Source: Apostichopus japonicus
Taxonomy: Eukaryota > Echinodermata > Holothuroidea > Aspidochirotida > Stichopodidae
Length of the DNA stretch: 64,000 nt
Direction of reading: 5' to 3'
Assembly (NCBI RefSeq): GCF_037975245.1
Contig: NC_092565.1
Span: 24,365,999-24,429,998, forward strand
The translations under genes and the position numbers were made by a program. Each line of letters starts with the position of its first letter. The first letter of the stretch is position 1. The notes beneath the pieces are model-generated. The model made no database searches. It was given only the letters and a program-made list of their open reading frames with translations, and was not told where the DNA came from. Shown here piece by piece: positions 45,541 through 57,714 of this stretch.

Positions 45541-46720
45541 TCCGCCGGTTGGACCAATGAGCCAGTAGAAGGGTTTATTCCCCAGTCAAATGAGCCAGTA
45601 GAAGGGTTTATCCCCCAGTCATATGAGCCAGTAGAAGGGTTTATCCCCCAGTCAAATGAGCCAGTAGAAGGGTTTATCCTCCAGTCAAATGAGCCAGTAG
45701 AAGGGTTTACCCCCCCCCAGTCAAATGAGCCAGTAGAAGGGTTTACCCCCCAGTTCCGGTTGGACCAATGAGCCAGTAGAAGGGTTTATCCCCCAGTCAA
45801 ATGAGCCAGTAGAAGGGTTTACCCCCCCCCCCCAGTCAAATGAGCCAGTAGAAGGGTTTATCCCCCAGTCAAATGAGCCAGTAGAAGGGTTTATCCCCAG
45901 TCAAATGAGCCAGTAGAAGGGTTTATCCCCCAGTCATATGAGCCAGTAGAAGGGTTTATCCCCCCAGTCAAATGAGCCAGTAGAAGGGTTTACCCCCAGT
46001 CATATGAGCCAGTAGAAGGGTTTATCCCCCCAGTCAAATGAGCCAGTAGAAGGGTTTACCCCCAGTCAAATGAGCCAGTAGAAGGGTTTATCCCCCAGTC
46101 AAATGAGCCAGTAGAAGGGTTTACCCCCAGTCAAATGAGCCAGTAGAAGGGTTTATCCCCCAGTCATATGAGCCAGTAGAAGAGTTTACCCCCCCCCCCC
46201 CAGTCAAATGAGCCAGTAGAAGGGTTTACCCCCCAGTTCCGGTTGGACCAATGAGCCAGTAGAAGGGTTTACCCCCCCCCCCCCAGTCAAATGAGCCAGT
46301 AGAAGGGTTTACCCCCCAGTCAAATGAGCCAGTAGAAGGGTTTATCCCCCAGTCAAATGAGCCAGTAGAAGGGTTTACCCCCAGTCAAATGAGCCAGTAG
46401 AAGGGTTCATCCTCCCAGTCAAATGAGCCAGTAGAAGAGTTTATCCCCCCCCCCAGTCAAACGAGCCAGTAGAAGGGTTTATCCCCCAGTTCCGGTTGGA
46501 CCAATGAGCCAATAGAAGGGTTTATCACCCCCAGTTCCGGTTGTACCAATGAGCCAGTAGTAGGGTTCATCCCCCCCCAGTTCCGGTTGGACCAATGAGC
46601 CAGTAGAAGGGTTTCCCCCCCAGTCAAATGAACCAGTAGAAGGGTTCATCCCCCCAGTTCTGGTTGGACCAATGAGCCAGTAGAAGGGTTTATCCCCCCC
46701 CCCCCAGTCAGCCCGCCTCT
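45541..46720. repeat. 33-bp minisatellite, 32 units, with variable C tracts
   Basis: Units are AATGAGCCAGTAGAAGGGTT followed by TATCCCCCAGTCA. The C tract ranges from 4 to about 12 bases. Longer variants inserted at intervals carry GTTCCGGTTGGACC before AATGAGCC, which matches the unique sequence GGTTGGACCAATGAGCC at the array's left edge (45548). The 33-bp unit keeps an 11-codon frame (NEPVEGFIPQS) open for a few units only, because C-tract changes shift it. Confidence 0.96.
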
Positions 46721-47454
46721 AATCTATTGTTAGCTCAGGTAGTTGATATAGAGAAAGAATAACAACTATGTTCATAGTTTTGAAAGATACGTGTTTCTGA
46801 CAAATACTATTACTAGACCCTACTATTGTAGCAGTTATAAGTGACAAGAATTATAAACTGGTGATAGACCAATTTATTGATCATCGACCTTGATCAGACA
46901 TCAACGTTGAAAACTTGGTTGCATTTCTGAGTTTCTGCTAGAATATATGTCGCTGCTTACAGTTGGCAGTTATCATCATTTGTAACAACGTTTTCGTTAA
47001 AGAAACAATAAACCAGATAATTTCCATCTCAAATATTACAATGACCTTCAGGGCACGTGAAGGTTTTCAGCTCCTAGGCAATGAATAAGGGCGCGATCAC
47101 AGAATGAAAGGCCAATACTACATTTACAATTACCCACATGTGCTTAGATTAGACGAAATAGTATAACAGATGTGTCAACTCACCAAAATACAGAAACGAC
47201 CTAACAACAGCACGTCGACATAAACTACACTGTTTCAATTATATATTTTCTTGCATCATGTTTCTCGGATACGGTTGATATACACGCATTGTTTGAAGAC
47301 ACTTCAGGAAAAAAATGGATCAATGTCTTCTACGTTAGTTGTCTTGACAGAGGAAGACAAATTTTGGTTTTAAAAAAGCGAAAAGGATGAATTTTGAAAC
47401 GAAAGTTCACGTCTCAGTTCAATAAGATCCCGTGAGAAAAAAACTTGTAAAAGA
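46721..47454. other. No gene seen
   Basis: AT-rich sequence with no recognisable feature. Confidence 0.5.
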
Positions 47455-48055
47455 AGGATGTAATCATTTGCCGGTATGACGTAACCGACCACCACCTCTG
47501 ATCCCTCATCTAAAGCCGAATGAAGGATTCATGTGCCGTTATGACATAACCGACCACCACCTGTGATCCCTCGTCTATAGCCGAATGAAGGATTCGTGTG
47601 CCGGTATGACGTAACCGACCACCACCTGTGATCCCTCGTCAATTGCCGAATGAAGGATTCATGTGCCGTTATGACGTAACCGACCACCACCTCTGATCCC
47701 TCATCTAAAGCCGAATGAAGGATTCATGTGCCGTTATGACATAACCGACCACCACCTGTGATCCCTCGTCTATAGCCGAATGAAGGATTCGTGTGCCGGT
47801 ATGACGTAACCGACCACCACCTGTGATCCCTCGTCAATTGCCGAATGAAGGATTCATGTGCCGTTATGACGTAACCGACCACCACCTGTGATCCCTCGTC
47901 AATTGCCGAATGAAGGATCTATGTGCCGTAATGACGACACCGACCACCACCTATGATCCCTCGTCTATAGCCGAATGAAGGATTCATGTGCCGGTATGAC
48001 GTAACCGAACACCACCTGCGATCCCTCGTCTATTAGCCGAATCAGGATTCATTTG
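47455..48055. repeat. 65-bp minisatellite, 9 units, with 195-bp higher-order repeat
   Basis: Units contain GTGCCGTTATGACGTAACCG, ACCACCACCTGTGATCCCTC and a variable GTCTATAGCC, ATCTAAAGCC or GTCAATTGCC. The first three units (ATCTAAAG, GTCTATAG, GTCAATTG) are repeated as a block in units four to six, giving a 195-bp period. The later units decay. No long frame is open. Confidence 0.95.
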
Positions 48056-49398
48056 TTCAACGGTGTGTTTAAGTACCTGTCACTGGAAATGATATTTCAA
48101 GTAATTGTTTTTTGGCTGATGAAAAAGAAACATTTAACATCCACCTGATGTTTACATTCAATTCCATATTATCAATCGTTTTCAATATAACAATATTTGA
48201 AGTTGTTTTGTACCAAAAGTGAAATGGGAGCAGACAGGTGTGATGTCATAGATGGACACTGGCAAATTTGATTTATTTTTTACTTTAATATAGAAGAAAA
48301 TGTATAAAATAGAAGAAAATGTATCAATTTTTCTGGTTCCAAACTGGGATTCATTAACATATATACACATTCTCATAGCATTTTGTATAAGCTAACATTA
48401 GTATCAGGTTTCCAAATCAAGAAGAAGATTACAAACGTCTTTGAAGAGCTTTTGCCCAGATACATCAAGGACATAATGGTATCCAACTGACTGGAGTAGT
48501 TTAATTACATTCAATCAGCCATATTTTGAGTTAGAGACAATTAAAATATTAAAATGAGGATTTCAACTAGCAGTGTGGCATATTTTTCTCTTCAATACTG
48601 GAATATGAATTTAAGTTCAACAAGAGTGTAAATACAATGATCATAATATGTGCAAATAGAAAATAAACATATTAATGTCAAAAGCACAGGCGGTAAATTT
48701 CACACAATTACTTAGCTCACTATACGCGCATCAGACTGTTATATAGTATGATATAACTTCAGACTAGTGCAAAATGGATAAGAGAAGAAGAAAGCGATTC
48801 TCATGCTCGGTATAAAAGTAAAACATGAAGCCCGCCTCTATTATAATTTGATGGATCAACCCGTATATTTACATTGTTAGAGTAACTTGACGTGATAAAA
48901 CAAATCTTTAAAGCCGTTGACAGAATTTAAAAGACCCAACTATTTAAGAATTTTAATTATTTTTGGTAAATTAATGGATTAACAATCTCATTGAATTTTG
49001 CAACTCGTCTGAAATGTTCTTATTCATTTAAATGTATTAAATTACTATGTAACATAATGAATAAAAGAATACCGCAGTATGTTTATTCTCCTCACATGTA
49101 TTGTTTGTTAAGTTAGGGATGAAAATTCGATAGGAAGCCGAAATAAGTACATGCGGTATTCGTCTTGAAAGGAGAGATATACATTCAACATAAAGTGTTA
49201 ATATAGTGGTGCTTGCTTTCCACATAAGTGTTACAAGCACAGAAATTGAAGTAGAGAGAATGACGTCATGCGACATAAACTGAAGCCACCCATCCTACTG
49301 GTGGCGCTTTGCTTGTACGACAAGAAAGTACCGGCGCGTAATACGAACACTACGTCTTAGACATAACTAAAGTGATAAAGTTGACATAAATCACTCCA
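48056..49398. other. No gene; one copy of a dispersed repeat
   Basis: 48150-48290 matches the 10941-11130 family (TTGTACCAAAAGTGAA, GACAGGTGTGATGTCATA, GGACACTG). The rest shows nothing recognisable. Confidence 0.5.
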
Positions 49399-49469
49399 AT
49401 GGTGATATCGTGTGCCGCATTTGGGTGCCAAAATCGTCACAAATGTGGCAGTTGACTGTAGTTTCACAG
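49399..49469 (+). pseudogene. First exon of a THAP-type zinc-finger gene, pseudogenised
   Basis: The translation is MVISCAAFGCQNRHKCGS, then stop-Leu-stop, then FHR, followed by a consensus-like donor (CACAG|GTAATT). THAP domains begin with MxxSCxxxGCxNR and reach VSFH before the first intron in many genes. The spacing is exactly kept: the three residues replaced by stop-Leu-stop fit GVS in the same frame. So the exon seems to have decayed by point mutations, not indels. The downstream Cys/His of the finger are on other exons and were not found. It could come from a host gene or a THAP-bearing transposon. Confidence 0.55.
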
Positions 49470-51187
49470 GTAATTCTTAGGAAGCGATAGTAGAAGCAAT
49501 TACATATGAACTAATTACTTTATTAGTGTCATCTGCTCAGCTGCTGTATTGTTATTCACTGAACCCTGGATATATAGTAAGCCTAGTCCACTAGACCGGC
49601 TCCGAATGAACTTTCGGATGAGATATGACTAAAGCCTAATGACAACAATTATTACCACCTCATTTTATTTTAAACTGTATTAGTAACGATAGATCCACAT
49701 GCCAGAATAACATGGGATGACGGCTATGATGTCCTGGGCTTATCACTAACAATTTAATACTTCTATAGGCTAATACCCACTTTGCAACTTAACATTAAAC
49801 TGAGAATTGCATGCACAGACAAATATGGAAGTATTACACAAATGTAGGTGTGTGTGGGAAGTGGGTGGGGAGGAGGGATGATTGCTTTTTCACGGCATAT
49901 TCAGGGACAACTATGACATTATTTGAGTGGAGCACTAAAATAACACAAGCAAGAAAAATGTTTGCCGTGTGTGTCTCAAATACCGAAAATCACACTTTCC
50001 AGACAATTTAAGTTGCACAAAACACTCCCCTTACTCAGTCTAAGGGGCGAAAGTTTTTTCTTCTTCAAAGTTGGTTCAGTTAAGTCAGGAATATAGTACT
50101 TACCACTCTGGTCGCCATAACATGTCTCTGTTGTGCAAAGTATAGATAATGTTGCGAATACGTACAACACTGCCCTCTACTAATATGAATATTATACATT
50201 TCAGGACTGTCGATTTATACTCATGGTTGAATTATGAGCCTTTTTCACTGGAGTTAAATTTTCACATCCTCATGATACCACACTTGACATTTGAAAGCTG
50301 GGTCAGGGACATAGAAACATGATCTGATACTTTGAAAGCGACGGTCCACAAACTATGGGATGCGAACCAAAAGCGTGGGTGTCGAAAATTGAGCTCAGTC
50401 GGGTTTTTTTTTCCAAACGTCTGAAAATTGATCTAATGCTTTCTGAGATTGCCGACTTGCATAGTACAAGCTAGCTTTCTTGTATTCCGAGCATCGAAGC
50501 TGACGTTTGAGGTGTGATGGGTCGTGGTTCAACCCTCATTGAAGCTCTTGGATCTTGGGCCTAAAAGTCCATCGAAATCACAATCTGAAATACCAAACTC
50601 ATCTTGCTCTCTCAGTACCATGAACAGTGCTTTTAACAGTGGTTCACATCTGTAAAGAATGTGGTTTGACTATATCAAGCTTTTTTAACTATGTTTTCTC
50701 TGTTATTTTCTCCTCAAGTTCTATTTTTCAGTTGTCTAGCATTAGGTCTCGAAACAGAACGGGTGTTTGAAACCTTATGCGAATTCCGATCCTGTTTCGA
50801 CAAAGTACCAACGTACATTAGTTTTGCTTCTGTGAACAAAATGAGTCGGTTGCCAGCGTGCAGGTGGCATATAAATACAAAGTTATGCACTTCCATACTC
50901 CGAAGTAAATATGGTTAAAGTTTATTATGAACTCATAAAAATAAAAGGATATTCAATTTGTGAAAAGTCTGTCAGCTTTTAATAAGAATATTCGGGCTTC
51001 TTTAAAATTGCCTTATACCCTTCTCTCTAGTTTGCTCTATCTATTTCTATTATTTATGGTTGATGAAAAATCAAGATTGTTTCTCGTAAATAAAGGTCAT
51101 TCTATACCGATTTGTAAAATTATGTTAAGTTGGCTGGATGTTGACCTCTTGCACACGCATGAATAAATACGTGTAAAAATGGTAATG
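49470..51187. other. No gene seen; possible transposon terminus
   Basis: Near 50341 GGTCCACAAACTATGGGATG resembles the start of a Charlie-like MITE but no partner was found. Open frames are short and unrecognised. Confidence 0.4.
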
Positions 51188-52507
51188 CTTTACCTAAAGG
51201 GAGATATGAGAAACATGCTTTACCGCTTGAGGAGGGGTACCTAAAGGGAGATATGACAGACATGCTTTACCACTTGAGGAGGGGTACCTAAAGGGAGATA
51301 TGAGAGACATGCTTTACCGCTTGAGGAGGGGGTTCCTTTAAGGATATATGACCGACATGCTTTACCGCTTGAGGAGGGGGTACCTAAAGTGAGATATGAC
51401 AGACATGCTTTACCGCTTGAGGAGGGGGTACGTAAAGGGAGATATGACAGACATGCTTTACCGCTTGAAGAGGGGGTTCCTTTAAGGATATATGACCGAC
51501 ATGCTTTACCGCTTGAGGAGGGGGTACCATAATTGAGATATGAAAGACATGCTTTACCGCTTGAGGAAGGGGTACCTAAAGGGAGATATGACAGACATGC
51601 TTTACCGCTTGAGCAGGGGGTACTTAAAGGGAGATATGACAGACATGCTTTACCGCTTGAAGAGGGGGTTCCTTTAAGGATATATGACCGACATGCTTTA
51701 CCGCTTGAGGAGGGGGTACCTTAATTGAGATATGAAAGACATGCTTTACCGCTTGAGGAAGGGGTACCTAAAGGGAGATATGACAGACATGCTTTACCGC
51801 TTGAGGAGGGGGTACCTAAAGGGAGATATGACAGACATGCTTTACCGCTTGAGGAGGGGGTACCTAAATGGAGATATGACAGACATGCTTTACCGCTTGA
51901 GGAGGGGTACCTAAAGGGAGATATGAAAGACATGCTTTACCGCTTGAGGAGAGGTACCTTAAGGGAGATATGAAAGACATGCTTTACCGCTTGAGGAGGG
52001 GTACCTTAAGGGAGATATGACAGACATGCTTTACCGCTTGAGGAGGGGTACCTAAAGGCAGATATGAAAGACATGCTTTACCCCTTGAGGAGGGGTACCT
52101 AAAGGGAGATATGACAGACATGCTTTACCGCTTGAGGAGGGGTACCTAAAAGAAGATATGAGAGACATGCTTTACCGCTTGAGGAGGGGGTACCTAAATG
52201 GAGATATGACAGACATGCTTTACCCCTTGAGGAGGGGGTACCTAAAGAAAGATATGACAGACATGCTTTACCGCTTTAGGAGGGGGTACCTAAAGGGAGA
52301 TATGACAGACATGCTTTACCGCTTGAGGAGGGGGTACCTAAAGGGAGATATGACAGACATGCTTTACCGCTTGAGGAGGGGGTACCTAAATGGAGATATG
52401 ACAGACATGCTTTACCGCTTGAGGAGAGGGTACCTAAAGAAAGATATGAAAGACATGCTTTACCGCTTGAGGAGGGGGTACCAAAAGGGAGATATGACAG
52501 ACAATGT
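51188..52507. repeat. 47/48-bp minisatellite, 27 units
   Basis: Units are GATATGACAGACATGCTTTA, CCGCTTGAGGAGGGGGTACC and TAAAGGGA. A G-run of four or five bases makes 47- and 48-bp classes. A variant with TTCCTTTAAGGATATATGACC recurs at regular distance in the left half. Long frames are open on both strands at once (RHALPLEEGVP, DMLYRLRRGYL, CLSYLPLGTPS), a consequence of a stop-free unit divisible by three, not a coding signal. Confidence 0.96.
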
Positions 52508-53518
52508 GACACTATTGTAAGGGATTAAAACACTTATTCCTACATTCTACCGGGGAGTTGCCCTTTAGCAACACCCTGTTTCTGCTTAATGAAACACCAT
52601 TGCAATAGATTCCCTTTGTTTACTTCATATCTACTACGACTTTGCTGTTAGGTGACATAATTTTTGTGGTGTTGTAATGGGAACCATGACTAGAGTTACT
52701 ACATTTCCAAATGCTGTGACTTGACCAAGTTCGTCAATCTTGTTCCGAGTGAAACGGTTCAGGCTTAAGGAAAATCACTGGTGACGACTCGACCTGATCT
52801 TAAACATCAGCAGCAGCTCAGTTTGTTTTATGATGCTGTAATAGCAAATGTTTTCAAAAATCCTACTTTTCTTAAAATATCTGATTGCAATTTTATTAAG
52901 ACGTACCGTACCCGAGTATGAATCAAAGTTAGGTTGCAGTTGATTAAACTAAGTTGATCCCTTATGGATATTTTTCATTAAAAATGATGTTGAATCAGCC
53001 ATATATTAATGAACTCGTCTCCGATGCTCTATATTGTGTCACCATTTTGACTTTTACATATCACGGTATAAAATTACGGCATGTATAAGGAACAAACTCG
53101 AGAAATGTTGAAATTATCGACATGTAACTAACAACCCGCATTGTCATTGTTACTGTTATGCACAAGTTAAAATGAATGAATGAATGAATTGTCATACGCA
53201 TGCGCACGGGAAAATTACTTAGCGCTTTTATCATAGCCTAATAGTCAAAAGAAGCTCGAGGTCAATGGAGTGTCATAAACGCCGCTGGATAAATATTCAA
53301 ACGAGGTGTGGGTATGACTGGAGATGGACTATTGTGCAACTTTGAGTTCTGATATAGCTCCACTTATAAGCAGGTATAGCTCCATGGTAGTAGTAGTAGT
53401 AAGTTGAGTCTCGTCTATCCGACATGCTCAGTGATCAACCTTTACCACGTATCACGATCTTGCGGAAGGTTTATTACTTCCACGAAATTGTTAATGTTAA
53501 CGTCCTTAAATTGCGACT
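52508..53518. other. No gene seen
   Basis: AT-rich. Short (GAAT)n at about 53172 and (TAG)n at about 53385. Confidence 0.5.
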
Positions 53519-54040
53519 TCATTTTCCAAGCAAGGTAGTTACGGGCCATCCTACTGATTTAGCAGTTTGCCTCAATGCTTCTCTGGAAGCAACCTTTTCT
53601 GGAGCGTCCTCCTGGAGTCTTGCTACATGACCGAAAAATCTCAATCTTCTATGTGGGACTATGGATGACCAAGGTGTTTGGTTGGTTTCATTGTAGAGCT
53701 CATCGTTTGATAACCAATTGTTATTGGTCCATCTTAAGTTGAGAATATTATGAAGTAGTCTCCTTTGAAATGTGTCAATTTTGCGATCAAGATCCTTCGT
53801 TGTGCCGCACAATTCGCAATTTTACAAGAAAATGCTCTGTAATAAAGCCTCGAAAATCCTAAGCTTAATGTTTCGGCTTATGTTTCTGCTTTTGAAAATA
53901 CTTGAGAGTGTGTTGAAAGCACCGTTGGTTATACCAATTCTTCGGTTAATATCTTCTTCGGTCCCCAGCAAGCTTCCAACATATTTACTCTTCTTCTCTT
54001 GCAGGTAAACGACTAACGTAATGAACCACTTATAATGCAA
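53519..54040 (-). pseudogene. Non-LTR retrotransposon 3' coding end
   Basis: On the minus strand: YVGSLLGTEEDINRRIGITN then AFNTLSSIFKSRNISRNIKL, RIFEALLQSIFL, a frame change near 53815, then LDRKIDTFQRRLLHNILNLR and RRLRFFGHVARLQEDAP. The sequence YLGS-ED-R-A-L-W-S-IS-K-R, followed by RFFGHVAR, is the usual region after the RT palm in LINEs related to those annotated as endonuclease-reverse transcriptase. The RT core is absent and there is a frameshift, so it is a dead, 5'-truncated copy from a lineage different from the other LINE tails here. Confidence 0.88.
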
Positions 54041-56779
54041 GTGGTAGGCTAGGGTATAGGCTAATGCAACATGACCGATAGGTCAGAAAAGTCGAAATTC
54101 GAAAAATGCACTCGACTAAAACACTGGAAATAATGAATCCAAACTGTTTAAAACACTAGATCCGTTGACAGAAACAATAAACCTTGATACTAGAGTAAAC
54201 GCGACAGGAGGTGTTCACTAAAATGAGCAAAAAACAAGCAAATTTCCGATAATATATTATATAGGCCTATAATATCTTATTGCCTTCTCGTTATATATTT
54301 ACTTCGTATTATGAAGTGATTTGGCTGAGACCCAAACCTGATCGAAATATAAAACTATATATACTGCCGGATTGCTCACGGCCCACTCAATTCGAGTACC
54401 GCAGTTTTCGATAGTCGTGAAGATCCCATAGCCATAACACTAGTGACACCCGCACATCTAACGACTGAAAGGCGCACACAACCACTGTTTTAAGATAACG
54501 AGCAGTGTTCGTTAAGGTCACATGTGAAATTACTTTCCCGTGACTTTTTAAATTGATTAGACTTGAGTATAGTTTTATTCGTGAACAGCCTCACACTGCC
54601 AGTCGGCAAAACGCTATAACATGTTCAGTTTCTCGAATGAAGCCGACGCGACTCGAAAAATATCAAACATGATGATCAATCGTATAGTTTTAAGCACACG
54701 CTGCACACACTGCCCGACTATATTCACGATTTTCCAGGAACTTTACTCGGGTATACGTGATCAATCGCAGACTGTGATGCGGGCTTTAGTTTTCCGATCT
54801 CAGTAATTAATAGTGTATTGATTTAACTTGTAAATAATGCTCTCCACATGAAGATTGTATCATCAACCATGTGTAAATGATATATTTCGCTGATGTTGAA
54901 AACTATGTAGATTTATATTTTCCTTTACTAAAGGTGAAACTAATACATTATATGTAAATTTGAGACTTCATGGTGAGTTAACGAGAGTTTTTGTGTGTCC
55001 ATGGAACATTATAAATAAATTAATATCTTTTGCAAAATCAGAATAGGGATTTTTATGAATAGTTTTAACGATATATTTACCACAGATCACTATTACGGGG
55101 CGTACCGCAGGGTGACCACAAATAATAGTTTTCTCATAGAAACATTAAAACTAAGAACCGAAAAAGAAGAAGATGGATTAGAAAAATCTATTTTTCTGCT
55201 GCCCCTGTGGGCAGACGACAATAACACAATGCTAATCGAGATATATTCTCAAGGTAGGTCTTAGCCTTCTGACGTCACCATTGCAAATGAAAGACGACAT
55301 CGAAAAACAGACATTCTTTTAATAGACACCAGAAGAGGGAACAGCTGACCCTGCAGTGTAGGAAGATGCATCCCTGAATTGGGGGATCTCTAAATGGTTA
55401 TTGGTGCGTATTAGTTTTGACATTTCAATCAAAGGGGCTTATCATGGTTACAAAAACGTTGAATACAATGAAAAGAAGAATAAATGATTTGACAGCTTGT
55501 TTTAGATATAACGTCATTACGTTAGCCTGGTGTCTATACGTCATGTTTAGAATCCTCTAATTTTGGTCGAGGGGTAAATAAAGGTTAGGATTTTATATTT
55601 ATGTAACGCTACAGTGTCTTCATTTGAATCGTGACCTTTACACATAGCTTATGATACAAAAGAAAAAAATCAATCATGTGCGTTTTTAATCATGAATGGT
55701 TTTCCCAAAGAACTGTTTCTCAAAGTTTCCAAACTTAGGGAAAGAAACATCGATGTGTTGTTTTTGGTAAAAGTTATTGTGAGCAGTCTTGACTTCCATG
55801 CACTGACGAGTTGCACGTTCAATATGTCACTCACGGCGTTCTTTACCTGACGAGCAACATACCTTATGAGACACATGAGCATGAACAGCTCGCCTTATGT
55901 TGTATTATATGTCAACAAACATGACATCAAAATATGATTTGGATTTTATAGTATATAATGCTATTAGGAGAGTTATTGTTCGACAGCTTGCTCAATTGTG
56001 TTTGACGTCACGAAATCAATATTGAAATATATACGTCGTACTATAGGTTACGTAAACTGTTGAGACATATCGGATGGTCGACGTGGAAGCTGTACAGCCT
56101 GCAAAAAATAAAAAATAAACATACATAGCCTACGTGGTGTGAATTATGCTTGTACTTGCACACATAGTAATTAACAATCATACATAAAATTAATGATGAC
56201 ATATTTAGTAACAGAAGAGGGTAACATCCTTCTCCGATTGTGTGAATGATTAATGGTTAAATGGAGAGAGAAAAATTACCTAAACATTGTCTATTTTCAT
56301 CTTTGTTGTCATGGCGCTAAACATAGGCCTAACGAATAACATTTTAATTTGTGTTAAGCATTGATGTTCGCTCTTATAAGCTCAGAAGCGATCGTCTTAG
56401 TCATTCCCTTTCGTTGACATATATACTCTTGTCGTTGGTGAGCTGGATTCAGTCTGTGGCTTCAGACGTATTTCGCTTCGTTTCGTATGTAAAGATGGCC
56501 ATTGAATCGAATGATTAAAGTGGTAAGTTTTCTAATTGAATCGTTCCAAGAATCAGACAATCATTGCTTCATTATCGGTTATTTATCAATTTAACCATCA
56601 GTGCAGCCACAATTGAGCTGATTATTTTACTAAATCGTTTTATATGTCAGCAGACCGATCTGCCCGATTTCCAAACCGTTTATTGGTCGGCGTCTTCCTG
56701 AAAAGAGACGGTCGACCAACTTTTTTAGCGAGATATTTCATTAACGAAGGAGTCAGAGTTGGATTTTCAATATCTAATG
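54041..56779. other. No gene seen
   Basis: AT-rich. Open frames at 54621-54806 and 55055-55264 are short and not recognisable. Confidence 0.5.
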
Positions 56780-57230
56780 ACATTTTCTTCCAATGACATT
56801 TCAACTTTTGCTGCATTATGTCTATTTGTACAAGTGCTCCACTCTCTGGTTCCAGATTATCTCCCAGAACTCATTATTCCGGCAACATCAACTTACTCCC
56901 CTACTCGATCCTCGTATGACAAACTCACGATAGTATTTATTCCAAAGACACGAACAGTAACCGGTGATCGAGCTTTCCAGATTAGCTGCACCTCGCTTAA
57001 GGAATGATCTCCAAAGAAACATCAGGGAAGCCAAATCCCTTCAAATCTTAAAGTTCCATCCTAAACTCACTTTTTTGGTTGATCATTTGTTTTTCTTGTT
57101 TATATTAGGTGCCTACTTTTTTCTCCAAGTCGTAGTGTATTAACAATCTTTTCGTATTGTGTATTTTTATTTGGTTTTTCTTGTGCAGCGCTATGTAGGG
57201 TGCTTTAGAAATGAAAGTTGGTATTATTCG
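56780..57230 (+). pseudogene. CR1/L2-like LINE 3' end
   Basis: Reads VQVLHSLVPDYLPELI, then PKTRTVTGDRAF, a shift near 57005, and NDLQRNIREAKSLQILKFHP followed by KLTFLVDHLF. The order APDYLxEL, PxTRTxxGDRAF, WNxLPxxIRxAxSLxxFKxxLKTxLF is a clear signature of the last part of the RT protein in CR1/L2-type elements. The 3' tail with CAGCGCTATGTAGGGTGCTT and GGTATTATTC matches typical LINE ends. Inactive. Confidence 0.88.
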
Positions 57231-57632
57231 TGATTTGTTTTATTCCATTGGCATTAAATATCTCATTGGCATCACCATTGGTAAATCAGTAGTCACTTAT
57301 TATAAAACCATTCATTTCGGCCACCGTACAATTATTCCATTTTTAGCTATGCAGCTATACAATCATTCGCGCGGTAATAATTCATCCTTATATTCGAAAC
57401 GCTGAAGGCGACAGATGGCGAATTTTAACGATGTCCAAAATATCTTCCTATGGTTAACTGAGGCAGTTTTCATATCTCAATATTAAATCTCCTTTTTTAA
57501 TATAAAAATATTGTCATATATTGTAATAGTTTCACGTGTGTTGCACAATGTTATGGAAGACCAGACCTTCATTAACAGTTTTAAAGGAGTATTCCATTGG
57601 CATAAAATAGGACTCTTTTACACACAAACACA
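57231..57632. other. No gene seen
   Basis: AT-rich sequence leading into (TA)n. Confidence 0.5.
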
Positions 57633-57646
57633 TATATATATATATG

Positions 57647-57710
<64 letters not shown>
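57633..57710. repeat. (TA)n microsatellite
   Basis: About 75 bp of TA with a few G interruptions, directly next to the SINE trimer. Confidence 0.95.

Positions 57711-57714
<4 letters not shown>

Noticed and set aside
50339-50400. GGTCCACAAACTATGGGATGCG as a Charlie-like MITE start
   Set aside because: The match is partial, it does not begin with CAG, and no second terminus was seen.
51533-52520. Long overlapping open frames on both strands in the 47/48-bp array
   Set aside because: Units lack stops in several frames on both strands, and 47-bp variants shift the frame.
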